In this document: positions 1 through 7,817 of the stretch, piece by piece
How the letters are laid out: each line of letters opens with the position of its first letter
How positions within the stretch are numbered: the stretch's first letter is position 1
Source: Bacteriovoracaceae bacterium
GTDB taxonomy: Bacteria; Bdellovibrionota; Bacteriovoracia; Bacteriovoracales; Bacteriovoracaceae
Assembly (NCBI GenBank): GCA_023954635.1
Contig: JAGSHI010000009.1
Span: 1-51,968 of the forward strand
Direction: 5' to 3'
DNA length: 51,968 nt
Position numbers and translations under genes: made by a program
The notes under the pieces: model-generated
The model's database searches: none
What the model was told of the DNA's origin: nothing
What the model saw: the letters and a program-made list of their open reading frames with translations, nothing else

Positions 1-1528
1 CAACCCTGAAAGATTTGAAAACCTAAAAATTATTAATCCAAAAAAATGGGGTAGTTTTTCTGTAGAAGGAGTTGATGCTCTTTCATTTTTGCAAGGGCAG
101 ACAACTTCTGATTTGTCGAAATTGCATGATGGTGAAGCAAGATTAAATGCCCGAGTGGATAGAAATGGAAAAACTCAGGCCTTGTTTTTCGTTGGAAAAA
201 CAAATACATCTTGGATGGTTTTTATTGAGTTAGACTTCTTGGCTCCTCTTATGGAGGAGCTTGAAAAATTTATTATAATGGAAGATGTTGTCCTCAATAA
301 AACAGATAATGACGTAACTTTTTATACTTACCCAACGTCAAAAAAGCCCAATCTAAAAGATTATTTTACGACTACTATTTGTGGAGTACCTGGTTTAATA
401 AGTCTTCAGAAACCAAATACTGAATTTGAAAGTTTAGACTTTGCTTCTGCTCTCTTATTAGGGTTTCCTTATAGTGAAATTTCCTGGAATAAAGGCGAGC
501 TTTTAACAAACTCTCATCACTGTCATGAAGCGGTTAGTTTAGATAAAGGCTGTTTTCTAGGACAAGAAACAGTGGCTAAAGTTCTTACAAATCGTGGCGC
601 ATCCATTAATAATGCCATTGTTGAAATAGATACAGACATCGTAACTCCTGATGAGGGCGATTCGTTTGCTATTGAAGGAAAGAATGCAGGACAATTTGTT
701 AAGAGTCTTGATGAAAAGAATTGGCTAATTCAAGTTAAGAGAGCTTATTCAATTAAAAATAAAAAAGTTATAATGGTGTGTAAAGAAAAAGAAATTGAGG
801 TTACTCCATGCTTCTTACCAAAATATGAGGAAGCAAATAGACATAAACTCTCAGAAGAATCCTATGAATATGCGATGAGTTTATTCACCAAAGACGAAAA
901 GTCGGCGGAAGAATACTTCTTAAAAAGCTTAGATATTGATCCTTCAAATCAAGCGGCTTGTGAAGCTTATGGAGTATATCTTGGTCGAATGGGAAAATAC
1001 TCAGAGGGAATTCAGTTTATGGATAAACTTCTTGAGCTTGATACAACCAGTGTTATGGCCCATACAAATAAATCTTTATTTCTAATGAAGTTGGGCAAGA
1101 TCGAAGAGGCCGAAGAGGAAAAAAGTTTGGCGACTGTTGCTACGTTTAAAAAGCTTGGTGATGAGTCAAAAAAGAAAAGAGAAACTGAACAAGTTGAGCG
1201 TCAGGCGCTTCAGGATTTAGAAAAGAAGAAAGAAATGTTTCTTCAGGTTTTAGAGATAGATGCTGACGATCTGATCGCTAACTTTGGGTTGGCTGAATAT
1301 AATTTCAAAACGAAAAATTTTGAGAAAGCTGTAACGCTAATGGAAAAGGTAATTGGTCTCGACGAGGGATATTCAAGGGCCTATCTAATACTTGGGAAGT
1401 CTTTAATTGAACTTAAAGAAAAAGAAAAAGCGAGTAATGTTTTTTCAATTGGTATAGAAAAAGCATCTCAAAAGGGTGAACTTATGCCTGCAAATGAAAT
1501 GCAACAATTACTTATTTCTATTCAGTAA
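1..1528 (+). CDS. YgfZ/GcvT-fold folate-binding protein with C-terminal TPRs (5' partial)
   Basis: The reading frame is open back to the first base of the window, so the true start lies upstream. The N-terminal half is YgfZ-like: it has the FLQGQTTSD segment near base 88 and the family signature KGCFLGQE around base 547. YgfZ proteins are tetrahydrofolate-binding factors that help make or repair certain Fe-S enzymes in the cytoplasm. From about base 840 the protein changes into TPR-like helical repeats (for example LDIDPSNQAACEAYGVYLGR and VLEIDADDLIANFGLAEYNF), separated by a Lys/Glu-rich coiled-coil stretch. YgfZ proteins usually end after the folate-binding and barrel parts, so the TPR tail is unusual and may dock a partner. 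The stop overlaps the convergent next gene by 7 bases. YgfZ assignment is confident; the TPR role is inferred. Confidence 0.85.
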   Translation, partial: NPERFENLKIINPKKWGSFSVEGVDALSFLQGQTTSDLSKLHDGEARLNARVDRNGKTQALFFVGKTNTSWMVFIELDFLAPLMEELEKFIIMEDVVLNKTDNDVTFYTYPTSKKPNLKDYFTTTICGVPGLISLQKPNTEFESLDFASALLLGFPYSEISWNKGELLTNSHHCHEAVSLDKGCFLGQETVAKVLTNRGASINNAIVEIDTDIVTPDEGDSFAIEGKNAGQFVKSLDEKNWLIQVKRAYSIKNKKVIMVCKEKEIEVTPCFLPKYEEANRHKLSEESYEYAMSLFTKDEKSAEEYFLKSLDIDPSNQAACEAYGVYLGRMGKYSEGIQFMDKLLELDTTSVMAHTNKSLFLMKLGKIEEAEEEKSLATVATFKKLGDESKKKRETEQVERQALQDLEKKKEMFLQVLEIDADDLIANFGLAEYNFKTKNFEKAVTLMEKVIGLDEGYSRAYLILGKSLIELKEKEKASNVFSIGIEKASQKGELMPANEMQQLLISIQ

Positions 1529-2934
1529 TTAGACTTTGCATTCTCTTCCTTCAAAGTAACTTCTAGCGCAGATATAACTTTTAACTCAGGTGACTTTAGT
1601 TCACTTTTAAGTCTTTCCACATATGCCATAGATTCATCTAGAATATCTTTGACCAAGGTCATAACTTCGAGACCTTCAGGAGTGACTTTACCCATTTCAT
1701 GAGCAATATTGAGGTCATTGAAAGAGTAATTAAGCATTAAGAATTCTTCAACACATCTTCTTTTAATAACTTCAATATCAGAGTCTAAGATTCCATCAAG
1801 TTTGTTATTTTCTAAAAAAAGAGAGAGGTCATGAAATAGTTGAAAGGCCCAGTAGAATGTGAAAAAAGCATGGTAGATCCCTCTGATGGGTCTTCTTGCT
1901 TTTCTCCATGGACTATAAAAAATTTGTTCATCATCCTCTAGAATAAGATCTTTAGTGTTGAGAAGGGCATTCATGTAGTGATGACCATTTTCATGCAAAA
2001 GATCATCGTGTAATTCAAGAAAACTTCTCTCTTGAATGTTAATACTGCTATAGCCTGGAAGAGATTGTGTGCTGTAGCTCACAATTCCTTCCTCTGTCAT
2101 TGGGACAATCACTTTGGAGAAATTTAAAAAACAATCAAAAAGGCTTGGCGAAGCTTTTTCTATGTTTTTAAGTGCTTTTTGAATATTCGTTTTAATTTCT
2201 TGAGACTTGTCTTTTAGATCGCTTGAAATATTTATTGTTATCTGAGAGTTCCCTAGATCAATTGACTCAACACTCTGATCAATCGGATAAGAGGAGACTT
2301 CGTCATTGGAATCAACTTCAAGTGAAATTCTTTGATTTGTTACTAAATGAATTGGAATAATTCCTTCATTAAAAAGGTTCTCTTTTGAAACTCTATATCC
2401 AGAGTCTGAAATAAAGATATCACTTGCAGAGTCACCAATGTTTGTTTGCATACAGTAGCTCAGTGTCCCCGGTTGAGTTTCGGGGCTTGTGGATATGTGT
2501 ATAAAATAAAAACATAAAATTTGATTTTCTAAAAGAGGGACGAGACCTTCAGAGGTGTTGGCAATTTGTTCACCTGACTCAGATTGATTCATCTCAAGAA
2601 AAGTCTCTGAATAATCACTATCTTTCCAAAAATCAAAAATTTCATCTTCAACTGTTTGATCGTTTTTTAACTCAAAATGTAGATGAGATAAAAAGAGAAG
2701 ATCTTCAAGTTGTTTTGAAAAATAAAATCTCAGAGGCGAATAAGAATAAAGAGCATCGTCAGAAATAACTTTGTTAATGGTGCTAATAAATTCTTTTGAA
2801 AGAAACTTCGTTACATAGGTTTCTGAAAACTCTTCGAATAACTCTTCAAGGAAACTAGAGTACCCATCACTAATCTCTTTTATGAGATCGAATTGGAACT
2901 TGCTTTGAAGTAATTTATTTTTTTTGGATGTCAT
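1522..2934 (-). CDS. HExxH-motif protein, putative 2-oxoglutarate-dependent peptide beta-hydroxylase
   Basis: 470 residues, no signal peptide or membrane segment, probably cytoplasmic. Residues 309-325 read HDDLLHENGHHYMNALL, an HExxH metal-binding motif. A conserved-looking YSPWRKARRPIRGIYHAFF follows at 340-358. HExxH plus PWRxxxRPxxGxxHxxxxF is, from memory, the signature of the family annotated as HEXXH-motif putative peptide modification proteins (aKG-HExxH-type peptide beta-hydroxylases), Fe(II)/2-oxoglutarate enzymes of RiPP pathways. The first 300 residues are poorly conserved-looking and acidic. ATG starts 21 bases after the CCA end of tRNA-Asn with no visible Shine-Dalgarno, so it may be read through from the tRNA promoter. 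No precursor peptide, radical SAM enzyme or transporter is nearby, so the substrate is unknown. A zinc protease is the alternative reading. Confidence 0.72.
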   Translation of the reverse strand: MTSKKNKLLQSKFQFDLIKEISDGYSSFLEELFEEFSETYVTKFLSKEFISTINKVISDDALYSYSPLRFYFSKQLEDLLFLSHLHFELKNDQTVEDEIFDFWKDSDYSETFLEMNQSESGEQIANTSEGLVPLLENQILCFYFIHISTSPETQPGTLSYCMQTNIGDSASDIFISDSGYRVSKENLFNEGIIPIHLVTNQRISLEVDSNDEVSSYPIDQSVESIDLGNSQITINISSDLKDKSQEIKTNIQKALKNIEKASPSLFDCFLNFSKVIVPMTEEGIVSYSTQSLPGYSSINIQERSFLELHDDLLHENGHHYMNALLNTKDLILEDDEQIFYSPWRKARRPIRGIYHAFFTFYWAFQLFHDLSLFLENNKLDGILDSDIEVIKRRCVEEFLMLNYSFNDLNIAHEMGKVTPEGLEVMTLVKDILDESMAYVERLKSELKSPELKVISALEVTLKEENAKSNY

Positions 2935-2955
2935 GATTATTAAACGGCAAAAAAA

Positions 2956-3030
2956 TGGCTGGGGTGGCCGGATTCGAACCGGCGACCAATAGATTAACAG
3001 TCTACTGCGCTACCGCTGCGCCACACCCCA
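2956..3030 (-). tRNA. tRNA-Asn (GTT)
   Basis: The minus strand folds as a cloverleaf: acceptor TGGGGTG with CACCCCA, anticodon loop CTGTTAATC with anticodon GTT at 2996-2998, T-arm GGTTCGAATCC, and an encoded 3' GCCA. Seven T residues (minus strand) follow the CCA end almost directly, which may terminate transcription, yet the HExxH gene starts only 21 bases further on. Confidence 0.97.
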
Positions 3031-3051
3031 ATCCATGTCGGTAGACTAGAA

Positions 3052-3080
3052 TTTATAATAAGTTACAGTTCTTTTGTAAA
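3052..3080 (-). promoter_or_regulatory. Sigma-70-type promoter for tRNA-Asn
   Basis: Minus strand shows TTTACA (3080-3075), a 17-base spacer and TATAAA (3057-3052). Transcription would start about 15 bases before the tRNA 5' end at 3030, which suits a tRNA gene. It could also supply the HExxH gene by read-through. Confidence 0.5.
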
Positions 3081-3161
3081 TAGAATTTTTCAGGCTAACT
3101 GGCTGTAATTATTTAAGAAGGATAAAATCTGAGAATGGTGTAAAATAGTTGATTAACGGGG

Positions 3162-3206
3162 TCAAGTTTTACCTGCTTTGAACCGATAGGAATAAGTAAA
3201 CTATCG
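3162..3206 (+). promoter_or_regulatory. Possible sigma-28 (FliA)-like promoter and leader hairpin
   Basis: TCAAGTTT at 3162-3169 and ACCGATAG at 3182-3189 resemble the flagellar sigma-28 boxes TAAAGTTT and GCCGATAA. The spacing is 12 bases rather than the usual 11. The same segment contains the inverted repeat CGATAG (3184-3189) / CTATCG (3201-3206), an alternative explanation as an operator or leader hairpin. It lies 20-60 bases before the TTG start at 3226. A FlgM gene in this window implies the organism has a FliA. Confidence 0.3.
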
Positions 3207-3225
3207 ACCAGAATAGAGGTTTTAT

Positions 3226-3816
3226 TTGGTAGCTAAAAGAAACTTTCTTATTAAGTCACTCATTAGAGTTCTGACTCCAGAGGAGATCAGCGAGCTCACA
3301 ACCACCTATTGTGGCGAGAGAAGGGTGTCTTTAACATCTTTGTTGGACCAAGAATTTGTCGGCATAGAGCCGGAAGTAGGGCCCAAGAAGGACCCAGAAG
3401 AAGTGGCCACTCAATCTAAGGCAAAAATTTTGCCATTTGGGAAAGCTGCAGATGACGCGGTCCTCGGCGATAGCTCCAAAGATTCGCCAGCTTTAGCTAA
3501 AGGATATGAGTTTAAAGTTGGGCCTAAAGTGCTTGTCTTGTTTAAGAAACTCTATGGAATTAGTGAAAATAGCTTTAATAGTATGGAAACTGATGAAGTC
3601 GAAGTTTCTATGGAAAAAACCAAAAAGGGTACAAGCCTTTTTATATTAGACGAAAAAGAAAAGTTGGATTCAAGTCAGAAAAAACTAAAATCAAAAGAAG
3701 TTCTAGGAACTTATAAAAAAGTGGCTTCGATGGACATCGAAACCGAGAAAAGCCATAAAGATGACCTTTCTTGGTCTTCGTGTAGCGGACTACTTATCAA
3801 TAAAAAACAATATTAG
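3226..3816 (+). CDS. Hypothetical protein, unknown family
   Basis: 196 residues starting at TTG, chosen because AGAGG at 3215-3219 sits six bases upstream and no better start exists. I do not recognise the family. The first 60 residues (RVLTPEEISELTTTYCGERR) look helical. The segment AKILPFGKAAD near residue 65 and the Lys/Glu-rich, probably flexible second half give no domain match. There is no signal peptide or membrane helix, so it is presumably cytoplasmic. It is flanked by a possible sigma-28-like promoter, which would tie it to motility, and its stop overlaps the convergent astD gene by four bases. Function unknown; the unbroken frame and ribosome-binding site support it being a real gene. 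Confidence 0.7.
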   Translation: MVAKRNFLIKSLIRVLTPEEISELTTTYCGERRVSLTSLLDQEFVGIEPEVGPKKDPEEVATQSKAKILPFGKAADDAVLGDSSKDSPALAKGYEFKVGPKVLVLFKKLYGISENSFNSMETDEVEVSMEKTKKGTSLFILDEKEKLDSSQKKLKSKEVLGTYKKVASMDIETEKSHKDDLSWSSCSGLLINKKQY

Positions 3817-5336
3817 TTTTTAATTCCTTTAATCGTATCAAGCGAAACCGGATCATCTTTATGGAGCTCAAGACTCGCCATTTGATAAACACAAGCGTCA
3901 ACCGTCGAGACAGCTGCAGGTCTATAGTTCCCGGAGTTTTTAACTCCTCCAAATGGAAGTTTACTACTTGCTCCGACAGTAGATCTATTAAGGTTCACTA
4001 AACCAATATCAAGGTCTCTTATCGCAGTTTGATAAAGTGATTGGTCTTTTGTGAATAGTCCTGCTGCAAGTCCGTATTCAGTTTTGTTACTGATAGCAAT
4101 GGCCTCGTCAAAATCTGAATATGGAATTATTGTACAATTAGGTCCAAAAATTTCACTTGAGAGAAAATGACTTTCATCGCTCCAACCTTTGGCTAAATGA
4201 ATTGAAGGGGTAACATAATAACCTCTTCGTTTCTTTTCGAGTTGTTTACCTCTCATAATTTCTTCAAGGCCTTCTCTTTTGGCCATTCCCATAAAAAGTA
4301 AGTAGCTATCAACAGCTCTTTTATCTACAAGAGGTCCCATGAAGGGTTCTTCATCATGAATGATTGGATGATCAATAATAAGTTTCTTAGAAAGTTTATG
4401 AAATCTATCTACGAATTCATCTACAAGAGTGTCGTGAATGACAACTAAACTAGTACTAGTACATCGTTGACCAGTCGTCATGAAACTTCCCTTGAGAAGT
4501 TCATGGAGTGCATTTTCAAGATTTGCATCGCTATGAACGATGGCAGGGTTTTTTCCACCTAGTTCAAGAGAGACTAACTTAGAAAGGTCTTGATGAGTTT
4601 CGTTAAGAATCTTTAGGCCTACCTCTTTTGAACCAGTAAAGAATACACCTTTAACAGATTTGTCTCGAATAATTCTTCGAGCAGATTCTCCATCACCTTG
4701 TACAAGGTTAATAACACCTTTTGGGAAACCGGCTTGATGAAAACATTCAATAAGGATTTGTCCAGAGTATGCAGTCTTTTCACTTGGTTTGAAAATAATA
4801 CTATTGCCTGAAATTAAAGCACTGAGTATCTGTCCATTTGCTAAATGGCATGGAAAGTTAAATGGGCCAATGATGGCACATGGTCCGAGTGGCTTATAAA
4901 AAATATGTCCCTGTGTTCCAGGCATAATTTCGTCGAAGTGTTTGTCCTTGATTCTAGGGAGAGAGTCGTTAATCGTTACGTCAACTTTTGCAACGAGTGC
5001 ACCAGCTTCGGTATAAGCTTCCCACAGGGGCTTCCCGGATTCCATGCTGATGGCCTCTGCAATATCATCTTTTTTTGCAATTAGCTCTTCTTGATATCGT
5101 TTAAGAAAATTAATTCTTTCTTCTGTTGAGAGTTTTCTCCAAAAAGAAAAACCGTGGCTTGCACTTTCCAAAACCTCTGGGATGTCACGATATTCAATGG
5201 GCATACTCCACAACATTGTTTCAATGTCTGCGGGACACTCTCTTTTAATATAATGTTCAACAGCTTGGGGGCCTGATGTTATTGGGTAGTGAAATTCACC
5301 ATTAAAATAATTACCTTTGATTTCGTATTTCATCAT
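3813..5336 (-). CDS. astD: Succinylglutamate-semialdehyde dehydrogenase AstD
   Basis: 507-residue aldehyde dehydrogenase. It has the NAD-site segment FFTGSKEVG (about 232-240), the general-base motif LELGGKNP (Glu258) and the nucleophile motif GQRCTSTS (Cys292), all intact. In the arginine succinyltransferase (AST) pathway this enzyme oxidises N-succinylglutamate semialdehyde to succinylglutamate with NAD+ in the cytoplasm. The call rests on close linkage to astA: the AstA stop and AstD start share one base (5336), so they are translationally coupled. N-terminal 40 residues before the ALDH core look slightly extended. Without the neighbour, a generic ALDH would be the safer call. Confidence 0.88.
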   Translation of the reverse strand: MMKYEIKGNYFNGEFHYPITSGPQAVEHYIKRECPADIETMLWSMPIEYRDIPEVLESASHGFSFWRKLSTEERINFLKRYQEELIAKKDDIAEAISMESGKPLWEAYTEAGALVAKVDVTINDSLPRIKDKHFDEIMPGTQGHIFYKPLGPCAIIGPFNFPCHLANGQILSALISGNSIIFKPSEKTAYSGQILIECFHQAGFPKGVINLVQGDGESARRIIRDKSVKGVFFTGSKEVGLKILNETHQDLSKLVSLELGGKNPAIVHSDANLENALHELLKGSFMTTGQRCTSTSLVVIHDTLVDEFVDRFHKLSKKLIIDHPIIHDEEPFMGPLVDKRAVDSYLLFMGMAKREGLEEIMRGKQLEKKRRGYYVTPSIHLAKGWSDESHFLSSEIFGPNCTIIPYSDFDEAIAISNKTEYGLAAGLFTKDQSLYQTAIRDLDIGLVNLNRSTVGASSKLPFGGVKNSGNYRPAAVSTVDACVYQMASLELHKDDPVSLDTIKGIKN

Positions 5337-6364
5337 TACTCCTGGAATGGAATGGAGGAAGCTTGAAACTTTCCATCCATATTGAGTTTAGTAAAAAACT
5401 CAGATTCACATTCAATATTATTATCTTGGTTATTGGTTTTACATACAAATGCTTTAAACCCTTGATCATCTTGAAATCCAACAAGATGAGTTTTGTCGGT
5501 TTCTGCTACAGAGGAAACAGGTTTAAAGTCACCACTTTTCATGTTTTTAATTAATGTGATTTCTCTTAATGGACATCGATAATGAGGACCACCATCAAAA
5601 GGGTCTACTTCATTAATATAATGAAACCCTATGCTTTCGAGCATTTTCTTTACTGGTAGCGTATCTTTACCAACTTTTCCAAGTGCATTTCTGGCCTGCA
5701 TGGGCAGTAAACATTCATAAATGTTTTCAGAAGGGAAAAGTGAAAGAATAAATTCTTTGTTATTCCTCGAAAGAAGATCGGCTTCAGGATAATTCATATT
5801 CATAAAGCGTCTGCCTATGGCTTCCCAAAGGGGACTCTTTCCTTCATCGTCAAAAGGAGGCATAAGTTCAGAGTGAATTTCTTCTTTAAATTTCTCTCTA
5901 TTCATTCCCATATAAAGAAATCGAACAAAGGAAAGCTGTTTCCCTAGCTTTTGATTATTTCCCCTGAGCTCAGGGTGTAAAATCAAACCACCAATTTCAG
6001 TTGGACCATCAGTTTCCAGTCCTAGCTTCAATGTTCCGTGAATAAATCCAGTATTAATTGTTTTACTAAATTTGTGCTCTTGTCCGACTCTTAAATAAAA
6101 GTGCGGTTCGTCCTCTGTTCCATGTTGGGCATGAATCATTGAGGCACCGATAACTTTATTACTTTCAACTTCTTCTAAAACAAATAGATAGTGATCCTTA
6201 GAAAAATCTTTAGAAGGACCTTTATTAGAAAAACTTTTTGTACTTGATTTAATTAAATACTCAATAACTTTTCTGTCTGAAGGCAAGTTAATAAAGTTGA
6301 CTAACTGGCTTAGCGTATAAAGGTCATCTAGGTCGTCTAATTTTGCTTCTCTAATTAGATACAT
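5336..6364 (-). CDS. astA: Arginine N-succinyltransferase AstA
   Basis: 342 residues, matching the roughly 340 residues usual for AstA. The N terminus MYLIREAKLDDLDDLYTLSQ is the typical start of the GNAT-like AstA/AruG family. Further family-like blocks are GGLILHPELRGNNQKLGKQLS (about 125-145), FVRFLYMGMNR, and GRRFMNMNYPEADLLS (about 189-204). It transfers succinate from succinyl-CoA to arginine, the first step of the ammonia-producing AST pathway. The gene lies one base after the aminotransferase stop and one base into astD, forming a tight operon. AstB (succinylarginine dihydrolase) and AstE (succinylglutamate desuccinylase) are not in this window. Confidence 0.9.
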   Translation of the reverse strand: MYLIREAKLDDLDDLYTLSQLVNFINLPSDRKVIEYLIKSSTKSFSNKGPSKDFSKDHYLFVLEEVESNKVIGASMIHAQHGTEDEPHFYLRVGQEHKFSKTINTGFIHGTLKLGLETDGPTEIGGLILHPELRGNNQKLGKQLSFVRFLYMGMNREKFKEEIHSELMPPFDDEGKSPLWEAIGRRFMNMNYPEADLLSRNNKEFILSLFPSENIYECLLPMQARNALGKVGKDTLPVKKMLESIGFHYINEVDPFDGGPHYRCPLREITLIKNMKSGDFKPVSSVAETDKTHLVGFQDDQGFKAFVCKTNNQDNNIECESEFFTKLNMDGKFQASSIPFQE

Positions 6365-6365
6365 C

Positions 6366-7733
6366 TTAACTCTCTACTTCTAAAATTGTTTTTTCCACAA
6401 TGGAAAAGATTTCATCTAAATGATCTTCATCAAGACAGAGGGGGGGGAGGAACCTAACTCTAACGGGATCCTTTCCTGCAGAAAACGCAATAATTCCATT
6501 CTGAAATAACTTCTTTAAAAATTTCGAAGTTGATTCTTTTGAGCCTTCACCAACTTGAAAAGCAACCATAACTCCAGTCGCTTCGAATCGTCCGATTTTT
6601 CCTTTGCAACTTCCATTTGAAAGCTTCTCTATTCTCGTAAGGAACGCTTGCTCAAGTTGAGCTATTCGACCACTGTCGCCAAAGAAATTTCCCTCGGTAA
6701 GGTATCGCACGATTTTTTTTCCAGCGAGTACAGCACTTAGTGAACCATTAAATGTTCCTGATACGAGTCCTGGTTTGGGATTTAATTCATTTGAGAAAAG
6801 TACGCCACAAACTTGGAGGGCCTTCCCGACAGTTACGATATCTACATATTCTTCTAGATTAAAATGTTGAAAAGCAAAAAGCTTATGAGTTCTTGCAAAG
6901 CTTTGAACTTCATCAATCCAAATGTATAGACCGTGACTTTTTGCGAGCTCAAAAATTTCTACATAGAAGTCTCGTGAGCCTGCAACAATTCCTGCTTCAC
7001 CCTGAACAATTTCAATCATCATTGCAGAGTATTCACCCTCGTTTTCTTCAAGTAAATTACGTAAAACTTCTAATGTTCTTTTTTTGCTTCCTTCGGGGTC
7101 ATTAATATCAAAGTGGGGAATATGATCGACTTCAACTTTTTTAGGCATTCCATCACGGTAAGCAGCATTATAGGTAATATCTTGAGTGGCAACACTTCTA
7201 CCAGCAAATGCATCCTCAAAAGCGATGAGCTTGTATGCTGGGGCCCTTTTTTGCCACACCATTTTTAAAGCTGTGTCATTGGCGAATGAACCACTACCGG
7301 CGTACCAAAAATGTTTTAACTTAGAATCACTGACAGCATTAATCAGTAATTCAGAAAGTTCAAAAGTTTGTGGATATGGTTGTAAATTCCCACACATGAC
7401 TGAATCAAGAGCAGCAGCTTCAAGGTGTGATTTAATATAAAGTGGATGGGAATGTCCCAATAGGTTTGGTCCAATTCCGCCGATCAAATCATACTTAATA
7501 GAACCGTCTGTGCACTCGGTAAAGGGACCATGTCCGCGACCAGTTGCAAGGTAAGGGTAAAAGAATCCTCTTCCTCGTAGTTGACCATAGCTCTCCAGCA
7601 ATTGTGATGTTTCTTCTACTTTTTGTGGATCCGCACTTTTCAGTGTCATGAACTTCGATTGCTCAACTAATATGGCAGTGAAAGCTTCATCGAGTTTGTT
7701 TTGTAGTTCAGGATTGGTTGCACCATAAGTCAT
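6366..7733 (-). CDS. Class III PLP aminotransferase, probable succinylornithine transaminase
   Basis: 455 residues from the ATG at 7733, preferred because GGAG lies six bases before it; in-frame ATG codons at 7739 and 7745 and TTG at 7763 lack such a site. Class III signatures are present: PLP-pocket GSGSFANDTALK, IWIDEVQSFART with the ring-nitrogen Asp (about 274), and the Schiff-base lysine in TVGKALQ (about 304). Position as first gene of the astA-astD operon suggests the AstC step, transamination of succinylornithine. The protein is longer than AstC/ArgD (about 400 residues) and diverges from them, so lysine or other diamine transaminase activity remains possible. A run of eight G (6440-6447) near the 3' end could be prone to slippage. 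Confidence 0.75.
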   Translation of the reverse strand: MTYGATNPELQNKLDEAFTAILVEQSKFMTLKSADPQKVEETSQLLESYGQLRGRGFFYPYLATGRGHGPFTECTDGSIKYDLIGGIGPNLLGHSHPLYIKSHLEAAALDSVMCGNLQPYPQTFELSELLINAVSDSKLKHFWYAGSGSFANDTALKMVWQKRAPAYKLIAFEDAFAGRSVATQDITYNAAYRDGMPKKVEVDHIPHFDINDPEGSKKRTLEVLRNLLEENEGEYSAMMIEIVQGEAGIVAGSRDFYVEIFELAKSHGLYIWIDEVQSFARTHKLFAFQHFNLEEYVDIVTVGKALQVCGVLFSNELNPKPGLVSGTFNGSLSAVLAGKKIVRYLTEGNFFGDSGRIAQLEQAFLTRIEKLSNGSCKGKIGRFEATGVMVAFQVGEGSKESTSKFLKKLFQNGIIAFSAGKDPVRVRFLPPLCLDEDHLDEIFSIVEKTILEVES

Positions 7734-7782
7734 TTTCATCTCCATATAATCAACCAAATTCAAGAGGTTAAAATGATCAGCC

Positions 7783-7811
7783 TTGCTTTTAAATAGGCCT
7801 CAGCAGATAAT
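7783..7811 (+). promoter_or_regulatory. Sigma-70-type promoter for the TPR-SH3/BamD operon
   Basis: TTGCTT (7783-7788), 17-base spacer, GATAAT (7806-7811), with the overlapping alternative TAATAT at 7808-7813. The predicted start falls within one to three bases of the ATG at 7818, so the first mRNA may be leaderless. Confidence 0.45.
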
Positions 7812-7817
7812 ATTTTC

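Noticed and set aside
3031-3225. RiPP precursor peptide near the HExxH gene
   Set aside because: No short frame with a ribosome site and leader-core-like sequence was found on either strand.
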